Below are positions 18,299-27,172 of a stretch of DNA of 64,000 nucleotides, piece by piece. Every line of letters begins with the position of its first letter. Within the stretch, counting starts at the first letter, position 1. Made by a program: the position numbers and the translations under genes. The stretch comes from Rhodococcus sp. CH91 (GTDB taxonomy: Bacteria; Actinomycetota; Actinomycetes; Mycobacteriales; Mycobacteriaceae). The stretch lies in NCBI RefSeq assembly GCF_022554085.1, contig NZ_JAKFYR010000001.1, positions 682,001-746,000 of the forward strand, in the 5' to 3' direction. The notes beneath the pieces are model-generated. The model made no database searches and was not told the DNA's origin. It worked only from the letters and a program-made list of their open reading frames with translations.

Positions 18299-19543
18299 GT
18301 GAAGAACACGATCCGAAGGTGCGTCGTGAGCGCGGCCGCCCTGAGCATGCTCGTCCTGGCGGGCTGTTCGGGCGCGCAGGAGAGCGAACCCGCCGCGGCG
18401 CCCGAGCTCACCGGACCACCGATCGTCGTGGGAACGGTGTGCGGCTGTTCCGGTGTGTCCGCGCCGACCCACGGGCGCGTGGACGACGTCGCCCAGGCGT
18501 GGGCCGACAGCGTCAACGCCTCGGGCGGCATCAACGGTCATCCCGTGAAGATCGTCGTCAAGGACATCGGGCAGGAACCGTCGAAGGCGCTCGCTGCCGT
18601 CAAGAGCCTCGTCGAGGAGGAAGGCGCGGTCGCGATCGTCGGGCCCATCACGGGAACGACCGGGTCGTGGCGCCAGTACGTCGAGGAGAAGGGCATTCCG
18701 GTGGTCGGGGGTGTGCCCTCCGACGGCACCTTCCTCGTCAGCGACGACTTCTACATCGCCGGGTCGCCGAATCCGGTGATCACCTACGGTCTGGTGAAAC
18801 TGGCGAAGGAGGAAGGGACCTCCAAGTTCGGTGTCGTGTACTGCTCGGAATCCCCGGTGTGCGCGGACTCCGATGCGCTGGCGGCGAAGTCCGCGGCGGA
18901 CCTCGATCTCGAATACCTGTCCGTCAAGGCCGCGGCCACCGCACCGAACTACACGGCCGTGTGCCAGACCATGAAGAACGAAGGTGTCGACGGCATCTTC
19001 CTCGCCCACATCGCCAGCGTGGACGTGCGGATCGCGGAGGACTGCCACAAGATCGGCTACAAGCCCCAGTTCTACACCTCCGCAGGGGCACTCGGTAACG
19101 AGTTCGTGCAGTCCTCGGCGACGGACGGTGTGCTGTTCACCCAGTCCAACGCCCCGTACTTCGATCCGTCGGTTCCCGCCGTGGGGGAGGCGCACGAGAT
19201 CCTGGACTCCCACTACGACGATCTCACCGAATCCGAGCAGTTCTCGGCCGTGGCCTTCGACCAGTGGATCGCGGGCAAGCTGTTCGAGGCGGCTGCCGAA
19301 CAGGCACAGCTGACCTCGGACTCGACCGGCGCCGACGTCGCACGGGGCCTGAGCGAGCTGGACGGGGAGACCCTGGACGGACTGGCACCGCCGCTGACCT
19401 ATTCGGGAACCGCCCGGACCTATCCGACCTGCTACTACGTCGGCGAAGTCCGTGACGGGGAGTTGAAGGCACGCAACGAGGGAGAGACGGTCTGCCTCGA
19501 CGAGACCGATCTGCAATCGGAGCTGTTCGTCTCAGCCGGCTGA
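18299..19543 (+). CDS. ABC transporter substrate-binding lipoprotein (LivJ-like)
   Basis: A 414-residue type I periplasmic-binding protein. The signal peptide runs to lipobox LAGC, so the mature protein is anchored to the membrane through Cys 22 or so. The sequence has the Liv-family VNASGGINGHPVKIVVKD motif and two lobes. GTG 18299 follows GAGGAG at 18289-18294 with a short spacer. It is the last gene of the importer operon and sets substrate specificity. The ligand cannot be read from sequence; several cysteines (CGCSG, CSESPVC) are unusual for LivJ and could form disulphides. Confidence 0.87.
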   Translation: MKNTIRRCVVSAAALSMLVLAGCSGAQESEPAAAPELTGPPIVVGTVCGCSGVSAPTHGRVDDVAQAWADSVNASGGINGHPVKIVVKDIGQEPSKALAAVKSLVEEEGAVAIVGPITGTTGSWRQYVEEKGIPVVGGVPSDGTFLVSDDFYIAGSPNPVITYGLVKLAKEEGTSKFGVVYCSESPVCADSDALAAKSAADLDLEYLSVKAAATAPNYTAVCQTMKNEGVDGIFLAHIASVDVRIAEDCHKIGYKPQFYTSAGALGNEFVQSSATDGVLFTQSNAPYFDPSVPAVGEAHEILDSHYDDLTESEQFSAVAFDQWIAGKLFEAAAEQAQLTSDSTGADVARGLSELDGETLDGLAPPLTYSGTARTYPTCYYVGEVRDGELKARNEGETVCLDETDLQSELFVSAG

Positions 19544-19609
19544 GAACACCTACCGTCTCCGCCGGCTGAGACCACCTACCGTCTCCGCCGGCTGAGACCA
19601 CCTACCGTC
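19535..19609 (+). repeat. 26-bp tandem repeat (about three copies) at the 3' end of the binding-protein gene
   Basis: Units at 19535-19560, 19561-19586 and 19587-19609 (partial) share GCCGGCTGAGAMCACCTACC followed by GTCTCC. The first unit contains the stop codon of the lipoprotein gene, so the array lies in the 3' untranslated region just before the terminator. There are no unique spacers, so it is not a CRISPR. Confidence 0.85.
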
Positions 19610-19618
19610 GCTCGAACG

Positions 19619-19655
19619 GAACGGGCCGGATTCCCAGAGGGAATCCGGCCCGTTC
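19619..19655. terminator. Strong bidirectional terminator hairpin
   Basis: A perfect 17-bp stem (19619-19635 with 19639-19655) and a 3-nt AGA loop lies between the convergent binding-protein and BVMO genes. It can serve both strands. Confidence 0.85.
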
Positions 19656-19671
19656 GTGTGGTCGGAGCAGT

Positions 19672-21606
19672 TCAGCCGATGCGACGCTTCGTCGCGGTGA
19701 AGTCCGCCGGATCGGGGCGCTCGGTGCGGGCCCAGTAGTCGGCTACCGGCCACGGGGAGTTGGTGACGACTCGGCCGCTGGAATTGCGGTAGTAGCTGTT
19801 CACGCCGTCCATCGCATAGACCATCGTCGAGTTCGCCTCGTCGAGTTCGGCGTTGTAGCGCTCGTACGGTTCGGGCTTGCATTCGATCGACGAGAGGTCT
19901 TCGGTCACGAGTCGGCTGATCGCCTCGACGACGTACCGCACCTGTGCTTCTGCGATGGTGATGTAGCTGCCGCCGGGCGGGTTGGTGTTCGGCCCGTATA
20001 GGAAGAACAGATTGGGGAATCCGGGAGTGGTGATTCCGAGGTAAGCACGTCCGTTGTCGTCGTCCCACGTCTCACGTAGCGAGGTGCCTTCGCGTCCGCG
20101 GATATCCATGGGGAACAGGAATCGCTGCTGCTGGAATCCTGTGCACAGGATGAGAACATCGATATCGCGCTCCTCCCCGTCCGCCGTGACGAGCCCGGTC
20201 GGGGTGAGCCGCGCGATGTTGTCCGTGAGCAGTTCGACATGCGGCTTACGCAGGGTGGTGAACCAACCGTTGTCGATGAGCAGACGCTTGCCGAAGGGCG
20301 GATAGTCGGGAAGGGTCTTGCGGCGTAGTTTCTCGTCGCCTGCGGTCTGGCTGTCGAGATAGGAAGTGAGGTAGGCGCGGTAGGCGTCGTTGAGGGAGCT
20401 GACGAGCTTGCCCTTCTCCTCACGATTCGGATCGACGGGCAGCGCGGCGTAGGTCCGCTCGGTGTAGAGCCAGTACAGACGGAATCGGTACCAGCCTCGA
20501 TAGAACGGGATGTGGTCGAACAACCAGTTCTTGCTGTCGTCGGTCTGCCGGAAGTAGTTCTCGTTCGGGGCGATCCACTGCGGTTGGCGTTGCAGGACGA
20601 CCATGCTCTCGACCTGGTCGGAGATCGCCACCACCAGCTGCATCGCACTGGCACCGCTGCCGACCACCGCGACGCGTTTACCGCGGACGTCGAGGTCCTC
20701 GGGCCACTGTGCAGAGTGGACGATCTGGCCGTGGAAGTCCGTAGCCCCCTCGAAATCCGGAACATTGGGAGTGCTGTGCAGCCCCGCTGCCGTCACCAGC
20801 GCGCTCGCGCGCAGTTCCTGCTTCTCGCCGTCGGGACCCGTGACAGACAGGACCCAGTGCTGCTCGTTCTCGTCCCACGCGGCCGTGTCGACCGAATGTC
20901 CGAACCGGATGCGATCGGTGATGCCGTATTCGTCGGCCACGTCCGAGACGTAGTCGAAGATCTCGTCGCGGCGGGCGAAGTGCTCGGACCAGTTCTTCGG
21001 CCGGAAGGAGAACGAGTAGAGGTCGCTGGGGATATCCACTCGTGCCCCGGGATAGCGGTTCTCCCACCAGGTGCCGCCGAGACGGTCGTTCCGTTCCAGC
21101 ACGGTGTAGGGGATGCCGGCCTTCTCGAGGTTGATGGCGCAGGTCATGCCGGAGATGCCGGCCCCCACGACGACGACACCGAAATCCTGCCGGGTGGAGC
21201 GGATCGTCGAGCCGACGTCGGTGGGCGTGTAGGGAGTGAAGCCGAGCTGCTCGGCAATCATCGGCGAGTAGTGTTCGGAGACGGGCTCGCCCATGACTGT
21301 GCTCATCAACCGGGCGAGTTCCGCGCCGGCCGGTGCCGGATGCGCGATCGGTTTGCCGTTGCACCAGTCCAGTACTGCGTCGGTGACAGCGTCACGGATC
21401 TCCGCCTGGATCTGCGGGTCGAAACCGCCGTCGTTGTGTTCCTCGTATCCCTTGGTGGGTGTCGGGACATACGGTGGCGACAGCCATTTCTCCTCGCCGG
21501 TCAATTGGTAGAGGACGGGGAGCAGGCACGGGATGTTGCCTGCTGCGACGGCTGTGCGCACTGTGTCGCGGTCGAGTTCGGGATCCGGGGGGATTGCCAG
21601 GCTCAT
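19672..21606 (-). CDS. Type I Baeyer-Villiger monooxygenase, 4-hydroxyacetophenone monooxygenase-like
   Basis: A 644-residue FAD/NADPH monooxygenase that inserts oxygen next to a ketone to form an ester or lactone. After an N-terminal extension of about 140 residues (as in HAPMO-type enzymes) come the FAD-binding loop GAGISG, the BVMO fingerprint FHGQIVHSAQWP (FxGxxxHxxxWP) and the NADPH loop GSGASA. The later GPNTNPPGGS and the C-terminal DGVNSYYRN are typical of the HAPMO subgroup. ATG 21606. It faces an ACAD-fold flavoprotein gene across a 704-nt regulatory region. Two esterase genes at 29624 and 31164 could hydrolyse its products. The ketone substrate is unknown; aryl, cyclic and aliphatic ketones are all possible. 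Confidence 0.88.
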   Translation of the reverse strand: MSLAIPPDPELDRDTVRTAVAAGNIPCLLPVLYQLTGEEKWLSPPYVPTPTKGYEEHNDGGFDPQIQAEIRDAVTDAVLDWCNGKPIAHPAPAGAELARLMSTVMGEPVSEHYSPMIAEQLGFTPYTPTDVGSTIRSTRQDFGVVVVGAGISGMTCAINLEKAGIPYTVLERNDRLGGTWWENRYPGARVDIPSDLYSFSFRPKNWSEHFARRDEIFDYVSDVADEYGITDRIRFGHSVDTAAWDENEQHWVLSVTGPDGEKQELRASALVTAAGLHSTPNVPDFEGATDFHGQIVHSAQWPEDLDVRGKRVAVVGSGASAMQLVVAISDQVESMVVLQRQPQWIAPNENYFRQTDDSKNWLFDHIPFYRGWYRFRLYWLYTERTYAALPVDPNREEKGKLVSSLNDAYRAYLTSYLDSQTAGDEKLRRKTLPDYPPFGKRLLIDNGWFTTLRKPHVELLTDNIARLTPTGLVTADGEERDIDVLILCTGFQQQRFLFPMDIRGREGTSLRETWDDDNGRAYLGITTPGFPNLFFLYGPNTNPPGGSYITIAEAQVRYVVEAISRLVTEDLSSIECKPEPYERYNAELDEANSTMVYAMDGVNSYYRNSSGRVVTNSPWPVADYWARTERPDPADFTATKRRIG

Positions 21607-21770
21607 ATCGCGTCCTTCCGATTGTGGAACGAAGTGGTGGATCGGGCGGTCAGGGATCTCGAAGGATTCATGAAAGGTGTTCGAGGGGAGGCGGTTTCAT
21701 CGAAGGTGACCCGTGTCGTCGCGGACCGGCGAGTGCTCTCGGGTTCCGGACGCGCTCTCCTGACGTGCTG

Positions 21771-21785
21771 TTAATGGTAGCTATG
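21771..21785 (+). promoter_or_regulatory. Shared motif copy 1 (TTAATGGTAGCTATG)
   Basis: First of three copies of TTARYGGTARCTATG found only at promoters of the oxidative gene block. It lies about 165 nt upstream of the BVMO start. Twelve of 15 positions are invariant in all copies and the rest are transitions. Confidence 0.6.
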
Positions 21786-21793
21786 GTGCTATT

Positions 21794-21812
21794 GGTGAGT
21801 CAATGACTCACC
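21794..21812. promoter_or_regulatory. Perfect 19-bp palindromic operator
   Basis: GGTGAGTCAATGACTCACC has 9-bp arms around a single central A. This is the size and symmetry of TetR- or GntR-family operators. It is 8 nt from motif copy 1 and upstream of the BVMO gene. GTGAGTCAC recurs at 22099-22107. Confidence 0.75.
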
Positions 21813-22123
21813 GACTAGGGATATTGAGGTCTTTAGTTAGTCACTGTTGTGGTCCTGCGACGCGGTAGTGCCGTGACTGAGCGGCTTGTGGCAAAGACCC
21901 GCTCGAGTGCTTATCACCTTAATCGGTACTAACAGTACGGTCTTCTATACCAGTAAAAAGCGATATTGACGCGCAAAATACGTAGAGTTAAGGTTCACAA
22001 CCGTGTCGTGGACGGATCCCCGGGTCGGCGCGCATCTCCCGCTCCGCATGCTCGCCCGTTCCGGCCGTAATGAATCTCCGCTTCGAGGATCTCGCTATGT
22101 GAGTCACTGTTATGGATCTGTCT

Positions 22124-22152
22124 TTGACAAAAGACCATCTACCTGCTGATAA
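22124..22152 (+). promoter_or_regulatory. Promoter of the ACAD-fold flavoprotein gene
   Basis: TTGACA (22124-22129) and TGATAA (22147-22152) are 17 bp apart. A second TTGACA (22158-22163) with TAGCTT (22180-22185) at 16-bp spacing overlaps motif copy 2, so a regulator bound there would sit on or within that promoter. Confidence 0.6.
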
Positions 22153-22163
22153 GTCCCTTGACA

Positions 22164-22178
22164 TTAGCGGTAACTATG
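22164..22178 (+). promoter_or_regulatory. Shared motif copy 2 (TTAGCGGTAACTATG)
   Basis: Second copy of the TTARYGGTARCTATG motif, about 130 nt upstream of the 22311 start and inside the spacer of a candidate promoter. Confidence 0.6.
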
Positions 22179-22310
22179 TTAGCTTGATCACACCGGAGCG
22201 CTGCGTGAATCTGCTTCGGGGCTCCGTAGGGACCAAGAACGCCGGTTGCGTGGAAGACACTCGAATGGTGGGGCACGCAGCCGGATCACCTCCGCACGAA
22301 AGGCACGAAC

Positions 22311-23513
22311 ATGACCGAGACGCTGAGCCCGGAGACGATCGCCGGTAGCGCCCGAGAAGCCGACTACCTCCAGCGCGCGCGTTCCATCGCACCTCTCATC
22401 AGGCAGGAAGCTGCCGCCATCGAACGCGAGCGCACTCTCACGAAGCCGGTTGCCGACGCCTTCGTCGAACAGGGCCTGCACGGGATGCTGATCCCCGAGG
22501 AACTCGGCGGCGGAGGTCTGTTGCCCAGCGAGGGCATGAGGGTTTTCGAAGAGGTCGCCAAGTCCGACGCCTCGACCGGATGGGCGTGGATGGCCAGTGA
22601 GTGGGGCACCGCCGGTGTCGTCGGTTATCTGGCCGAGGATGTTGCGAAAGACCTTCTGAGCCGCGACGAGCCGTTCATCGTCGCCGGCCAGCTTCTTCCT
22701 CGGTACCCCGGAATTCAGGTCGAGGGCGGCTACATCATCGACGGCCGGTACTCGTTTGCGAGTGGTTCGGACCACGCGACGTGGGTCGGTGCAGGCTTCT
22801 ACGTCGCAGACGAGCAGGGAAACCCGATCCTCGGCGAGAACGGGCAGCCCCAGGCGCGGATCGCTCTTCTGCCCCGGGAGGATGCGGAGTTCGAGAAGAA
22901 CTGGGATGTGTGGGGCCTGGCCGGGACGGGCAGCCACGACTACACGATCTCCAAGAAGTTCGTTCCCGCCGAGCACACCACCCTGACATTCGGGGGCACG
23001 CCGACCCGCTCGGAAACGATGTTCAGGCTGACCAACGAATTCGCCGGCGGTCTTCCGCATGCCCCCATCGCGCTCGGAATCGCTTCGCGCGCGCTGGAAC
23101 TGGTGGCCTCCCTGACTGCCGGAAAGGTCCGCCCCACCTACTCGGTGCCGGTGGGGGAGGCCGAAATCTTCCGGATCGACTTCGGTCGTAAGGAAGCCGA
23201 ACTGCAGGCCGCGCGACTGTACTGCTACGACGTCGTCCGGTCGGCCGAGGACGCCGTGAACTCCGGCCGACCGATCACGCCCGAGCACATCGCCCGCGCC
23301 CAGCAGATGCTCGCGTGGGTGCACGAAGTCTGCGCCGACGTCGTGACGTTCGCCCACCGATGGGGCGGCAGCGCCAGCATCGCCTCGACGAGCACGCTGG
23401 GCCGTTTCGTCCGCGACATGAACGTGGCGACACAGCATCTGCTCGTGGATCAGAAGATGCTGGTCGACGCCGCTGCGGTCCTGCTGCCGATCTACGCACA
23501 GGCAGAGGCCTGA
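22311..23513 (+). CDS. Acyl-CoA dehydrogenase-fold flavoprotein, candidate two-component flavin monooxygenase
   Basis: A 400-residue protein of the ACAD superfamily branch that includes HsaA, DszC and HpaB-like group D monooxygenases. It lacks the YEGT or similar catalytic base region of true dehydrogenases. The C-terminal part has WGGSASIASTSTLGRFVRDMN followed by a QH pair, as in HsaA/DszC, where such residues line the flavin site. These enzymes use FMNH2 from a separate reductase, and a flavin reductase gene lies at 30643 under the same predicted control. It could alternatively be a dehydrogenase of an unusual substrate. ATG 22311 follows GCACGAAAGG. Confidence 0.72.
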   Translation: MTETLSPETIAGSAREADYLQRARSIAPLIRQEAAAIERERTLTKPVADAFVEQGLHGMLIPEELGGGGLLPSEGMRVFEEVAKSDASTGWAWMASEWGTAGVVGYLAEDVAKDLLSRDEPFIVAGQLLPRYPGIQVEGGYIIDGRYSFASGSDHATWVGAGFYVADEQGNPILGENGQPQARIALLPREDAEFEKNWDVWGLAGTGSHDYTISKKFVPAEHTTLTFGGTPTRSETMFRLTNEFAGGLPHAPIALGIASRALELVASLTAGKVRPTYSVPVGEAEIFRIDFGRKEAELQAARLYCYDVVRSAEDAVNSGRPITPEHIARAQQMLAWVHEVCADVVTFAHRWGGSASIASTSTLGRFVRDMNVATQHLLVDQKMLVDAAAVLLPIYAQAEA

Positions 23514-23685
23514 TCGACACACCCGATCGACAACACATTCCGAACCCGGACACCACATGTCGTGCGATCGTCGGATCTGGAGAGGCTCTGGGTCCGGCAT
23601 GCCGAGCGGTGTCCGGGTCGGTGTGCTGTGTACACCAGTCCCGGCCTGCCGACCGGTGGGCCGACGAGCGTGAGAGGGACCCACG

Positions 23686-25548
23686 ATGGGGCACTACAAG
23701 AGCAATCTCCGCGATGTGGAGTTCAACCTGTTCGAACTGTTCGAGCGCGAACGTGTGCTCGGCACCGGCCCGTTCGAGGAAGTGGATTCGGACACCGCGC
23801 GGATCGCCCTCCGTGAGGTCGATCGTCTCGCGCGCGAGGAACTCGCCGCATCGTTCGAAGATTCAGACCGCACTCCCACGGTCTTCGACCCCGCCACCCA
23901 CACGGTCACCGTCCCGGCCTCCTATGCGGCGACGTACAAGACCTGGATGGACGCCGAATGGTGGCGTCTGCGTGTGCTGCCCGAACTCGGTGGGACAAAC
24001 GCGCCCAGTTCGCTGAACTGGGCCCTCGGCGAGTTCGTACTCGGTGCGAATCCGACACTGTGGACGTATGTGGGATTTCCGACGGCGACCCGCGTGGTGT
24101 GGAAGCACGGCACCGAACGCGACAAGAAGATCGCCCGGCTGGCCGCCGAGAAACACTGGGGTGCCACGATGATGCTCACCGAACCGGACGCGGGTTCCGA
24201 CGTCGGCGCCGGGCGCACGAAAGCGACCCGCAACGATGACGGAAGCTGGAACATCGCCGGTGTCAAGCGGTTCATCACGGCGGGCGAGCACGATCTGACC
24301 GACAACATCATCCATCTCGTCCTCGCACGGCCGGTCGGCGTCGACGGCGCGGGCGGCCCGGGCACCAAGGGATTGAGCTTGTTCCTCGTGCCCAAGTTCC
24401 ATTTCGATCTCGAGACCGGTGAACTCACCGGCGAACGCAACGGTGTGTACGTCACCAACGTCGAGAAGAAGATGGGTGTCAAGGTCTCGGCCACCTGCGA
24501 GATGACCCTCGGTGCGGACGAACCGGCTCGGGGCTGGCTCCTGGGGGAGGTCCACGACGGTATCAACCAGATGTTCGACGTGATCGAAGACGCCCGGATG
24601 ATGGTGGGGTCCAAGGCGATCGCGACACTGTCCAGCGGGTACCTCAACGCCCTCGAATACGCCAAGGTGCGCGTGCAGGGATCGGATCTCACCCGTTCGT
24701 CCGACCGCTCCGCCCCTCGGGTGACCATCACGGCCCACCCCGACATCCGGCGATCGCTGCTCACGCAGAAGTCGTACGCCGAAGGATTGCGATCGCTCGT
24801 CCTGTATACGGCGACCTGGCAGGACGAGATCGCGGTGCGCAGCGCGGCGGGGGAGGACACGACGCTCGCAGAAGCTGTCAACGACCTGCTTCTCCCAGTG
24901 GTCAAGGGGTACGGCTCCGAACGTTCGTGGACCGTCCTGGGCACCGAAAGCCTTCAGACCTTCGGTGGATCCGGTTACCTCCAGGACTACCCGATCGAGC
25001 AGTATGTGCGTGACGCCAAGATCGACACCGTCTACGAAGGCACCACCGCGATCCAGGCGCAGGACCTGTTCTTCCGCAAGATCGCCCGGAACAGGGGTGT
25101 GGCATTCGGCCATCTGCTGGGTGAGATCACATCGTTTGCCGACGATGCGTGCGCCGAAGCCGATCTTGCGACCGAACGGGACCTGCTGCTCGAGGCCGCC
25201 GACGGGGTCCGGTCGATCGTGGAGACGATGACGGCCGATCTTGCCCGATCGAATCCGACCGTCCCCGACGGCGACGAACGCAACATCTACAAGGTCGGCC
25301 TCAACGCGACCCGATTGCTGTACGCGCTCGGGGATGTAGTGGTCTCCTGGTTGTTGCTGCGCAGCGCCGCGGTCGCTCTGCGGGCTCTCGACGGTGACGT
25401 CGATGCAGCCGACCGTTCGTTCTACGAAGGCAAGATCGCGGCGGCCCGCTTCTTCACCCGCAACATCCTTCCCCTGACGGTCGCGGAAGCACGGATCGCT
25501 TCCGAGGTGGACGTCTCCGTCATGGACCTCGACGAAGCGGCGTTCTGA
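23686..25548 (+). CDS. Acyl-CoA dehydrogenase, FadE5-like long form
   Basis: A 620-residue acyl-CoA dehydrogenase with the extended N- and C-terminal regions of FadE5-type enzymes (about 610 residues). Landmarks are LTEPDAGSDVG, FGGSGYLQDYPIEQYVRDAKI and the MCAD-type catalytic Glu in TVYEGTTAIQAQDL. It would form trans-2-enoyl-CoA from saturated acyl-CoA, passing electrons to ETF. ATG 23686 follows GAGAGGGAC. A 172-nt gap without evident promoter separates it from the upstream flavoprotein gene, so cotranscription is likely. Confidence 0.88.
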   Translation: MGHYKSNLRDVEFNLFELFERERVLGTGPFEEVDSDTARIALREVDRLAREELAASFEDSDRTPTVFDPATHTVTVPASYAATYKTWMDAEWWRLRVLPELGGTNAPSSLNWALGEFVLGANPTLWTYVGFPTATRVVWKHGTERDKKIARLAAEKHWGATMMLTEPDAGSDVGAGRTKATRNDDGSWNIAGVKRFITAGEHDLTDNIIHLVLARPVGVDGAGGPGTKGLSLFLVPKFHFDLETGELTGERNGVYVTNVEKKMGVKVSATCEMTLGADEPARGWLLGEVHDGINQMFDVIEDARMMVGSKAIATLSSGYLNALEYAKVRVQGSDLTRSSDRSAPRVTITAHPDIRRSLLTQKSYAEGLRSLVLYTATWQDEIAVRSAAGEDTTLAEAVNDLLLPVVKGYGSERSWTVLGTESLQTFGGSGYLQDYPIEQYVRDAKIDTVYEGTTAIQAQDLFFRKIARNRGVAFGHLLGEITSFADDACAEADLATERDLLLEAADGVRSIVETMTADLARSNPTVPDGDERNIYKVGLNATRLLYALGDVVVSWLLLRSAAVALRALDGDVDAADRSFYEGKIAAARFFTRNILPLTVAEARIASEVDVSVMDLDEAAF

Positions 25549-25568
25549 CGGATCTTCCCCGAGAACAC

Positions 25569-25603
25569 ATGATGCGCGCCCGATCCGATCGGGCGCGCAT
25601 CAT
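25569..25603. terminator. Bidirectional terminator hairpin
   Basis: A 17-bp perfect inverted repeat (25569-25585 and 25587-25603) around one base would fold as a 14-bp stem with a 7-nt loop. It lies between the convergent FadE5-like and CoA ligase genes. Confidence 0.85.
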
Positions 25604-25624
25604 CGTGCGTGCGGGATGGGAAGG

Positions 25625-27172
25625 TCAGGACGGGCCGATGGCCGGCCCTGCTACCTCTTCTTCCCAGTACGGTGCTTTCAGCCGGCGTTTGAACAACTTC
25701 CCGGTGTCCTCCCGGGGCAGGCTCTCCTCGAACACCACGACCTTCGGCACCTTGAACCGGGCAAGGCGCATCTCGACGTGGCGACGAACCTCGTCCTCGG
25801 TGAGGGTCGCACCGGGATCGGGTTGGATGTGCGCAGCGAGGGCTTCGCCGAATTCGGGATCGGGGATCCCGAACACTGCCGCATCGGCGACCCCGTCGAG
25901 GGCGAGGAGCACCGCTTCGATCTCGGCGGGATAGATGTTGACGCCGCCGGAGATGATCATGTCGTTGCGGCGATCGCTCAAGTACAGATATCCGTCGGCA
26001 TCCACATGCCCGATGTCCCCGACGGTGACGTAACCCTCGATCTCCATCGCGCGGCGCTTGGCGTCGTCACCGAGATAGGTGAAATCCGGCCACGCCGAGA
26101 ACGGCCGGAGGTAGATGTCGCCGTCCTCCCCGACGGGCGCATCGTGACCGTCGGCCCCGACGATGCGTACTGCGGCGTCGGACAACGGCCTGCCGACGGT
26201 GCCCGGATGTGCGAGCCACTCCTCGCTCGTACAACAGACGGCAGCACCGGATTCGGATCCACCGTAGTACTCGTGGACGATGGGGCCGAGCCAGTCGATT
26301 GCGGCACGCTTGACGTCGGGTGGGCACGGCGCGGCGGCATGGACGACCGAGGTCAGGGACGACAGATCGTACCGAGCGCGGACGTCTGCCGGGAGTTTCA
26401 GCAACCGGACGAACATGGTGGGAACGACCTGCAGGTGTTCGATCCGGCGTTCCTCGACCGTCCGGAGAAGGACTTCCGGATCGAATCGCGGCATGATCTC
26501 CACATTCATTCCCAGGGCGAACGCGAACTGGAACTGGGTGTTCGGAGCCGTGTGGTACATCGGTGCTGCGACCAGGGTCGACCGAGCCTTTCCGAATGCG
26601 AACGCCTCGATGACGACTTCGTGCAGTGCCGCGAGCTTCTCCGGCGGCGTCGGTTGCCGCAGAATGCCCTTGGGGCGTCCTGTGGTTCCGGACGTGTAGA
26701 TGATGCTCATCGGAGGATCGGTGATCCCGGTCGGGTGCGGTTCGTGCGTGGCGATCAGCTCCTCGACGTTCGCATACCTTCCGGACAACGTCGGGATGTC
26801 GGTGCCGTAGGCGTCGGCTAGTACCGCCGGGACCGGAACCTCGACGATCGTCGTGCCGACAGGCAGTACCGACTCGACCTTCGGCAACAGGTCGGTGTGC
26901 GTCAGCACGATCCGCGCGCCGCTGTCGGTGAGTACGTGGCCGAGGTCGTCGGTGTTGCCGTGCCAGTTCGCGGGAACGGGCACGGCGCCGATGGCGGCAC
27001 CGGCAAGCGTCGCTTCGACGAACCCGATCTCGTTGCGCATCACGATGGCGTAGCGGTCGCCGTGTGCCACTCCCAGGGCGGACAGAGCCGCGGCGAGCCT
27101 CGAAGCCCGCTCACGGATGTGTGCGTGGGTCCGGATGTCGTTGCTACACCGGACCGTTGCCTCGTGGGTCAT
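25625..27172 (-). CDS. AMP-forming acyl-CoA synthetase
   Basis: A 515-residue adenylate-forming ligase: [28 protein letters not shown], the hinge [17 protein letters not shown] and catalytic lysine in EDTGKLFKRRLK. ATG 27172 overlaps the stop of the upstream ADP-forming synthetase gene (ATGA), so the two CoA-activating enzymes are translationally coupled. The frame is open further upstream, but that part is antisense-like noise within the neighbouring gene. It is a paralogue of the ligase at 4494. Confidence 0.88.
   Translation of the reverse strand: MTHEATVRCSNDIRTHAHIRERASRLAAALSALGVAHGDRYAIVMRNEIGFVEATLAGAAIGAVPVPANWHGNTDDLGHVLTDSGARIVLTHTDLLPKVESVLPVGTTIVEVPVPAVLADAYGTDIPTLSGRYANVEELIATHEPHPTGITDPPMSIIYTSGTTGRPKGILRQPTPPEKLAALHEVVIEAFAFGKARSTLVAAPMYHTAPNTQFQFAFALGMNVEIMPRFDPEVLLRTVEERRIEHLQVVPTMFVRLLKLPADVRARYDLSSLTSVVHAAAPCPPDVKRAAIDWLGPIVHEYYGGSESGAAVCCTSEEWLAHPGTVGRPLSDAAVRIVGADGHDAPVGEDGDIYLRPFSAWPDFTYLGDDAKRRAMEIEGYVTVGDIGHVDADGYLYLSDRRNDMIISGGVNIYPAEIEAVLLALDGVADAAVFGIPDPEFGEALAAHIQPDPGATLTEDEVRRHVEMRLARFKVPKVVVFEESLPREDTGKLFKRRLKAPYWEEEVAGPAIGPS

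Larger units (their letters stand above)
21607..22310. other. Divergent intergenic regulatory region (704 bp, no gene)
   Basis: This AT-richer region separates the BVMO gene (minus) and the ACAD-fold gene (plus). It holds the motif at 21771-21785, the perfect palindrome 21794-21812, a 19-nt direct repeat (21839-21857 and 22102-22120, 16 of 19 identical, AGTCACTGTT core), the promoter 22124-22152, a second TTGACA at 22158-22163 and the second motif copy at 22164-22178. I see no convincing small gene; open frames here lack ribosome sites. Confidence 0.75.

Noticed and set aside
19535-19609. CRISPR array
   Set aside because: The repeats are directly adjacent without unique spacers and no cas genes are present.
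22112-22348. Possible 78-codon gene in the BVMO/ACAD intergenic region
   Set aside because: No ribosome site, it overlaps the promoter and the start of the real gene, and the composition is not coding-like.
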